The notes under the pieces were generated by a model. That model was given only the letters and a program-made list of their open reading frames with translations, did not search any database and was not told the origin of the DNA. This document shows positions 58,162 through 64,000 of a DNA stretch of 64,000 bases, one piece after another. Made by a program: the position numbers and the translations under genes. Position 1 is the stretch's first letter. Every line of letters begins with the position of its first letter. The DNA is from Perlucidibaca piscinae DSM 21586. Its GTDB lineage: Bacteria; Pseudomonadota; Gammaproteobacteria; Pseudomonadales; Moraxellaceae. Location: contig NZ_ATUE01000005.1 of the NCBI RefSeq assembly GCF_000420045.1, positions 682,001-746,000 of the forward strand, read 5' to 3'.

Positions 58162-58632
58162 ATGCGTTCCGAACAGGAATTTCTGGCCGAATACGCCCGC
58201 AGCCATCGCAATGCGTTCAATCAGCGCATGCACATGATTTGCGTGCCGGCCATCTTCATGGCCACGCTGGGCCTGTTCTGGCTGGTGCCGGTGGGTGCCT
58301 GGCTGGGGCTTTCCGGGACGGCCGCAAGCTGGGTCAACCTGGCCACCCTGTCGGTGCTGCCGGTGCTCTGGTTCTATGCTCGCCTGTCGGGCTGGGCGCT
58401 GCGTACCGGCGTCATCTGGTTGGCTGCCAGCTTCGTGGTCATCCTGCTCATGCAGCAGCTGGGCATGGCCCTGTTCGCGCCGCTGCTGGCGCTGTGGCTG
58501 GTGGCCTGGGCTGGCCAGTTCTGGGGGCACAAGGTCGAGGGCATGAAGCCGTCATTTGCTGACGATCTGGTTTTCCTGCTCATCGGACCGCTGTTCGTGC
58601 AGCAGAAGTGGCAGCGTCAGACGACTGTCTGA
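58162..58632 (+). CDS. DUF962/Mpo1-like membrane protein
   Basis: 156 residues with four hydrophobic segments. The family histidines are present: SHRNAFNQRMHMICVPAIFM near residues 14-33 and GHKVEGMKPSF near 124-134. Mpo1 homologues in yeast are Fe(II)-dependent dioxygenases acting on 2-hydroxy fatty acids, and bacterial members are thought to do similar chemistry. The gene is 41 bp after gdx, possibly the same transcript, but no functional tie is obvious. Confidence 0.85.
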   Translation: MRSEQEFLAEYARSHRNAFNQRMHMICVPAIFMATLGLFWLVPVGAWLGLSGTAASWVNLATLSVLPVLWFYARLSGWALRTGVIWLAASFVVILLMQQLGMALFAPLLALWLVAWAGQFWGHKVEGMKPSFADDLVFLLIGPLFVQQKWQRQTTV

Positions 58633-58654
58633 GGCGCTGCAGCGTTGCGCGCGC

Positions 58655-58966
58655 TCAGGCGAGGGCGCGCAGCAGATTGGACAGCTTGGGATCGGGGCGG
58701 CGTGCGGCGCGATAAAGCAGCACCAGCTTGCCGATGCGTTGCGCGATTTCGGCGCCGGTGCCTTCCGCGATGGCCTCGATGGTGGCCTGGCGCTCTTCGC
58801 GATCTTCGCCGCCAACCCGCACCTTGATCAGCTCATGGTCTTCGAGGCGGGCGTCGATTTCGGCCAGCACGGCGTCGGTCAGGCCGTTGCCGCCAAGCTG
58901 GACCAGCGGGTTCAGGTGGTGGCCGATCTGGCGCAGGCGTTTCTTCTCGGCGGTGGACAGGCTCAC
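58655..58966 (-). CDS. yhbY: Ribosome assembly RNA-binding protein YhbY
   Basis: 103-residue CRM-domain protein that associates with pre-50S ribosomes. Signature: LSTAEKKRLRQIGHHLNPLV, LGGNGLTDAVLAEIDARLED, HELIKVRVGGEDREER and IGKLVLLYRAARRPDPK. The start is the GTG at 58966, with GAGG 7 bases upstream and the usual MxLST N terminus; an ATG at 58987 is in frame but lacks support. Divergent from rlmE with about 140 bp between, as in Pseudomonas. Confidence 0.93.
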   Translation of the reverse strand: MSLSTAEKKRLRQIGHHLNPLVQLGGNGLTDAVLAEIDARLEDHELIKVRVGGEDREERQATIEAIAEGTGAEIAQRIGKLVLLYRAARRPDPKLSNLLRALA

Positions 58967-59107
58967 GGGTGTACCTCGATGTGTCATCTGATGCTGGCCG
59001 GTGCTGACTGACAAGTCAGGCACGAGGCGGCGGTTTCTGGTAAAAATATCCCTCTAGTTTAGCGCGTCCCTGTGTCCGGGGTGCATTTTTTCGGAACGAC
59101 CTCGGCC

Positions 59108-59749
59108 ATGGCCACACGCATCACCAATCACAAGCTCAGCGGCAGCAGCAAGACCTGGATGAAGGAGCATCTGGACGATCCCTATGTCCAGCGCGCCTGG
59201 AAGGATGGCTATCGCTCGCGCGCCAGCTACAAGCTGCTGGAAATTCAGGACAAGGACAAGCTGATCAAGCCCGGCATGCACATCCTTGACCTTGGCGCGG
59301 CGCCTGGCGGCTGGTGCCAGGTTGCCGGACGGCTGATCGGTGATCGTGGCCGCGTGGTGGCGACGGACATCCTGCCCATGGATGCCTTGCCCGACGTGAC
59401 CTTCGTGCAGGGCGACTTTCGCGAGCAGAACGTGCTGGATGAGATCCTGTCGGCGCTCGATGGTCAGCCGGTGGACCTTGTAATCTGCGACATGGCCCCC
59501 AATATGTCTGGTAACAATGCCGTGGACCAGCCGCGCGCGATGTATCTCTGCGAGCTGGCGCTGGACATGGCCGTGCGCGTGCTCAAGCCGGGCGGTGCGT
59601 TTGTCGTGAAGGTCTTCCTGGGGGAGGGCTACGAGGCGTACCGGGCACAGATCCGCGAGCATTTTCCGGTGCTCAAGGCGCGCAAGCCGGACGCGTCGCG
59701 CGCGCGGTCGCGCGAGGTGTATCTGGTGGCCACCGGTTTCAAGCCGTGA
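59108..59749 (+). CDS. rlmE: 23S rRNA (U2552-2'-O)-methyltransferase
   Basis: 213-residue SAM-dependent enzyme (RrmJ/FtsJ) that methylates the ribose of U2552 in 23S rRNA during 50S assembly. The SAM-binding motif is [20 protein letters not shown], and the K-D-K-E tetrad is K42 (RASYKLLEI), D128 (CDMAPNMSG), K168 (VVKVF) and E203 (SREVYLVA). The start at 59108 ([14 protein letters not shown]) fits the family; an upstream GTG at 59072 is in frame. Transcribed toward ftsH, 91 bp downstream. Confidence 0.96.
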   Translation: MATRITNHKLSGSSKTWMKEHLDDPYVQRAWKDGYRSRASYKLLEIQDKDKLIKPGMHILDLGAAPGGWCQVAGRLIGDRGRVVATDILPMDALPDVTFVQGDFREQNVLDEILSALDGQPVDLVICDMAPNMSGNNAVDQPRAMYLCELALDMAVRVLKPGGAFVVKVFLGEGYEAYRAQIREHFPVLKARKPDASRARSREVYLVATGFKP

Positions 59750-59840
59750 CAGATGTCGCGGTGACCGCTGCAGAATCATTGCCGAGCGTGCCCGTGTGGC
59801 GCAAGCTTGGTGCAAGTCATGAACCCGGAGGTTCGACACC

Positions 59841-61772
<1,932 letters not shown>

Positions 61773-61851
61773 TCTCGCCATTGCCGGTTGCTCAGGGTCG
61801 CTCAGGCGGCCCTGATGCTTTCCGGTATTCCAGGGCAACGGACCATTCATC

Positions 61852-62691
61852 ATGAAACTGCACTGCGGGTCACGCCTGCTTGATCTGTCACGCCCGGTGG
61901 TCATGGGCATTCTCAATGTTACCCCTGACTCGTTCTCCGATGGCGGTCGCTACACCGCCCTGGATGCTGCCCTGCGCCAGGTCGAGCAGATGCTGGAGGG
62001 GGGGGCGGCGCTGATCGACATCGGTGCCGAGAGCACCCGGCCCGGCGCATTGCCGGTGTCCGTCGGCGAGGAGCTGGATCGTCTGCTGCCGATCGTCGAG
62101 GCGGTGGCCAGTCGTTTTGACACCATTGTCTCCATTGACACCTCCACGCCCGAGGCGATGACGGCCTGCGCCGCGCGGGGTGCCGGACTGATCAACGACG
62201 TCCGTGCCCTGCGTCGTCCCGGTGCCCTGGAGGCGGCGGCAGCAACCGGGCTGCCGGTGGTGCTGATGCACATGCAGGGCGAGCCCGGCACCATGCAGCG
62301 CAACCCGGTCTACCAGGATGTCGCGACCGAGGTGGTGGATTTTCTGCGTGAACGCATGCTGGCCTGTGAACAGGCCGGCATTTCCGTCGATCGGATCGTG
62401 CTCGATCCAGGCTTCGGTTTTGCGAAAACCCTGGCGCATAATCTGCGCTTGCTGCATGAGCTGCAGGCACTGCAGGCGCTGGGACGTCCGGTGCTGGTCG
62501 GGGTGTCGCGCAAGTCCATGCTGGGAGCCGTGCTTGGTGGCGCCCCCGTGGATCGGCGCCTGCATGCCGGGCTGGCCGCTGCGGTGCTGTCCGTCGAACG
62601 CGGCGCACGAATCATCCGTACCCATGATGTCGGGCCGACTGTCGAGGCGCTGGCGTTGTGGCAGGCACAAGAACACGAGGAAAGCACATGA
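61852..62691 (+). CDS. folP: Dihydropteroate synthase
   Basis: 279-residue folate enzyme joining p-aminobenzoate to the pterin diphosphate; target of sulfonamides. All family segments are present: [86 protein letters not shown] and [14 protein letters not shown]. Its stop codon overlaps the glmM start by 4 bp, so the two are translationally coupled. Confidence 0.97.
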   Translation: MKLHCGSRLLDLSRPVVMGILNVTPDSFSDGGRYTALDAALRQVEQMLEGGAALIDIGAESTRPGALPVSVGEELDRLLPIVEAVASRFDTIVSIDTSTPEAMTACAARGAGLINDVRALRRPGALEAAAATGLPVVLMHMQGEPGTMQRNPVYQDVATEVVDFLRERMLACEQAGISVDRIVLDPGFGFAKTLAHNLRLLHELQALQALGRPVLVGVSRKSMLGAVLGGAPVDRRLHAGLAAAVLSVERGARIIRTHDVGPTVEALALWQAQEHEEST

Positions 62692-64000
62692 GCAGAAAGT
62701 ATTTCGGCACCGACGGTGTCCGTGGCCTGGTCGGCCAGTACCCCATCACCCCGGATTTCGCGCTCAAGCTGGGCTGGGCTGCCGGCCGCGTCATGGCCTC
62801 GAAGGGGCGTGCATCGGTGGTGGTTGGCAAGGACACCCGGTTGTCCGGCTACCTGTTCGAGTCGGCACTCGAGGCCGGTCTGTCGGCTGCCGGTGTCAGC
62901 GTGCGTCTGCTCGGGCCCATCCCCACGCCGGCGGTCGCGCATCTGACGCGTGCGTTCCATGCCAGTGCCGGCATTGTCATTTCGGCGTCGCACAATCCCT
63001 ATCATGACAACGGCATCAAGTTCTTCGGGCCGGATGGCAAGAAGCTGGCCGATGCCGTCGAGCACGAGATCGAGGCCTGGCTGGATCGCGACATGGTCAT
63101 CGACAACCCGGACCAGCTCGGCAAGGTCACTCGCCAGGAGGATGCCCGCGGTCGCTACATCGAGTTCTGCAAGTCCAGCTTTCCGTTCCACCTGTCGCTG
63201 CGTGGTCTGAAGATCGTCGTCGATTGCGCCCATGGCGCCACCTATCAGGTCGGCCCGGCGGTGTTCAGCGAGCTCGGTGCCGATGTCATCAGCCATGCCT
63301 GCACTCCCAACGGCACCAACATCAATGACCAGGTCGGCTCCACGCATCCGGAGGGTCTGCAGCGTCGGGTGCTGGCCGAGAAGGCGGACTTGGGCATTGC
63401 CTTTGATGGTGACGGCGATCGCATTGTCATGGTGGATCACCGTGGCGAGCTGGTCGACGGCGACGAGCTGATCTGCCTGATGGCGCGCGAGCGCGTGCGT
63501 GCCGGACGTCCCATCCTGGGCGTGGTGGGCACGCTGATGAGCAATTTCGGCATGGAGCGGGCGATTCGCGACATGGGGCTGGACTTTGTGCGTGCTGCCG
63601 TCGGCGACCGCTATGTCATGGCCGAGCTGGAGTCGCGCGGCTGGAATCTGGGCGGCGAGGCATCCGGACACATTGTCTGCCTCGACAAGGCCACCACCGG
63701 TGACGCCATCGTGGCGGCACTGCAGGTGTTGGCAGCCATGGTGGCGAGTGACCGGTCGCTGGCCGAGCTCAAGTGCGGCATGAGCAAATACCCGCAGGTG
63801 CTGATCAACGTGCGTCTGGCCGAGAAGATCGATCTGGCGGCGTCAGCCGCCGTGCAGGCCGCCGTGCGTGCTGCCGAGCAGCGCCTCGGCGACCAGGGTC
63901 GGGTGCTGCTGCGGGCATCGGGCACCGAGCCGGTGATCCGGGTCATGGTCGAAGGTCAGGATGCGGTACTGGTGCAGGCGCTGGCCGAGGAGCTGGCCGA
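62688..64000 (+). CDS. glmM: Phosphoglucosamine mutase, 5' part
   Basis: First 437 residues of an enzyme of about 445 that interconverts glucosamine 6- and 1-phosphate for UDP-GlcNAc, cell wall and LPS synthesis. [20 protein letters not shown] opens the protein; the phosphoserine is S101 in [12 protein letters not shown]; the Mg loop is [12 protein letters not shown]; and the sugar-binding [12 protein letters not shown] and C-terminal [15 protein letters not shown] are all present. The frame is open to the window edge, so only the last few residues are missing. Starts inside the folP stop (ATGA). Confidence 0.96.
   Translation, partial: MSRKYFGTDGVRGLVGQYPITPDFALKLGWAAGRVMASKGRASVVVGKDTRLSGYLFESALEAGLSAAGVSVRLLGPIPTPAVAHLTRAFHASAGIVISASHNPYHDNGIKFFGPDGKKLADAVEHEIEAWLDRDMVIDNPDQLGKVTRQEDARGRYIEFCKSSFPFHLSLRGLKIVVDCAHGATYQVGPAVFSELGADVISHACTPNGTNINDQVGSTHPEGLQRRVLAEKADLGIAFDGDGDRIVMVDHRGELVDGDELICLMARERVRAGRPILGVVGTLMSNFGMERAIRDMGLDFVRAAVGDRYVMAELESRGWNLGGEASGHIVCLDKATTGDAIVAALQVLAAMVASDRSLAELKCGMSKYPQVLINVRLAEKIDLAASAAVQAAVRAAEQRLGDQGRVLLRASGTEPVIRVMVEGQDAVLVQALAEELA

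Noticed and set aside
59008..59019. CTGACAAGTCAG palindrome in the yhbY-rlmE gap
   Set aside because: A short 12-base symmetry with no known regulator match; insufficient to call an operator.

Overview
This window is a chromosomal segment of a high-GC gammaproteobacterium. Gene order (pgpA-ribA-dxs-ispA-xseB; rnfH-bamE-fur-recN-grpE-dnaK-dnaJ-dapB-carA-carB-greA; yhbY-rlmE-ftsH-folP-glmM) is the Pseudomonadales arrangement, and the tmRNA tag reads ANDENYALAA. A high-GC Moraxellaceae-like or pseudomonad-like organism is my inference; no 16S gene is present. I see no insertion sequence, prophage, CRISPR array or tRNA gene.

Layout. 1-4.7 kb: lipid, riboflavin and isoprenoid housekeeping genes (pgpA 3' end, ribA, dxs, ispA, xseB) plus a CBS-domain protein. 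4.7-9.9 kb: a zinc-type TonB receptor behind a perfect Zur operator, a small membrane protein, a TetR regulator, mtgA and fbp. 10-17.6 kb: mscL, then a lipid-flavoured run (patatin, ferredoxin-NADP-reductase-like protein, fatty acid desaturase, two alpha/beta hydrolases) with a tag glycosylase. 17.6-24.3 kb: a three-gene minus-strand operon of transglutaminase, ATP-grasp/alpha-E and transglutaminase/amidoligase proteins, a predicted peptide-ligation/modification system. 24.4-27 kb: a PiT phosphate transporter behind a triple Pho box, and a crotonase. 27-36 kb: envelope and accessory genes (small lipoprotein, OmpW-like protein, RhlE helicase, M19-like lipoprotein, cupredoxin-like protein with a membrane partner, Tat-exported dienelactone hydrolase, SDR). 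36.2-38.6 kb: ssrA (tmRNA) and smpB flanking an aldehyde dehydrogenase. 38.7-52.8 kb: conserved core block from rnfH to greA, with two heat-shock promoters (grpE, dnaK) and an attenuator-like leader before carA. 52.9-58.6 kb: accessory genes lying between greA and yhbY, including a guanidinium exporter (gdx) preceded by a guanidine-III-like RNA motif. 58.7-64 kb: yhbY, rlmE, ftsH, folP and the start of glmM.

The most interesting signals are regulatory. They are the gdx-associated riboswitch candidate, the Zur box, the phased Pho boxes, the carA leader with a possible 12-codon peptide and terminator, and a phased repeat before the desaturase genes. The best candidate for a little-characterised enzymatic system is the 17.6-24.3 kb ATP-grasp/transglutaminase operon.
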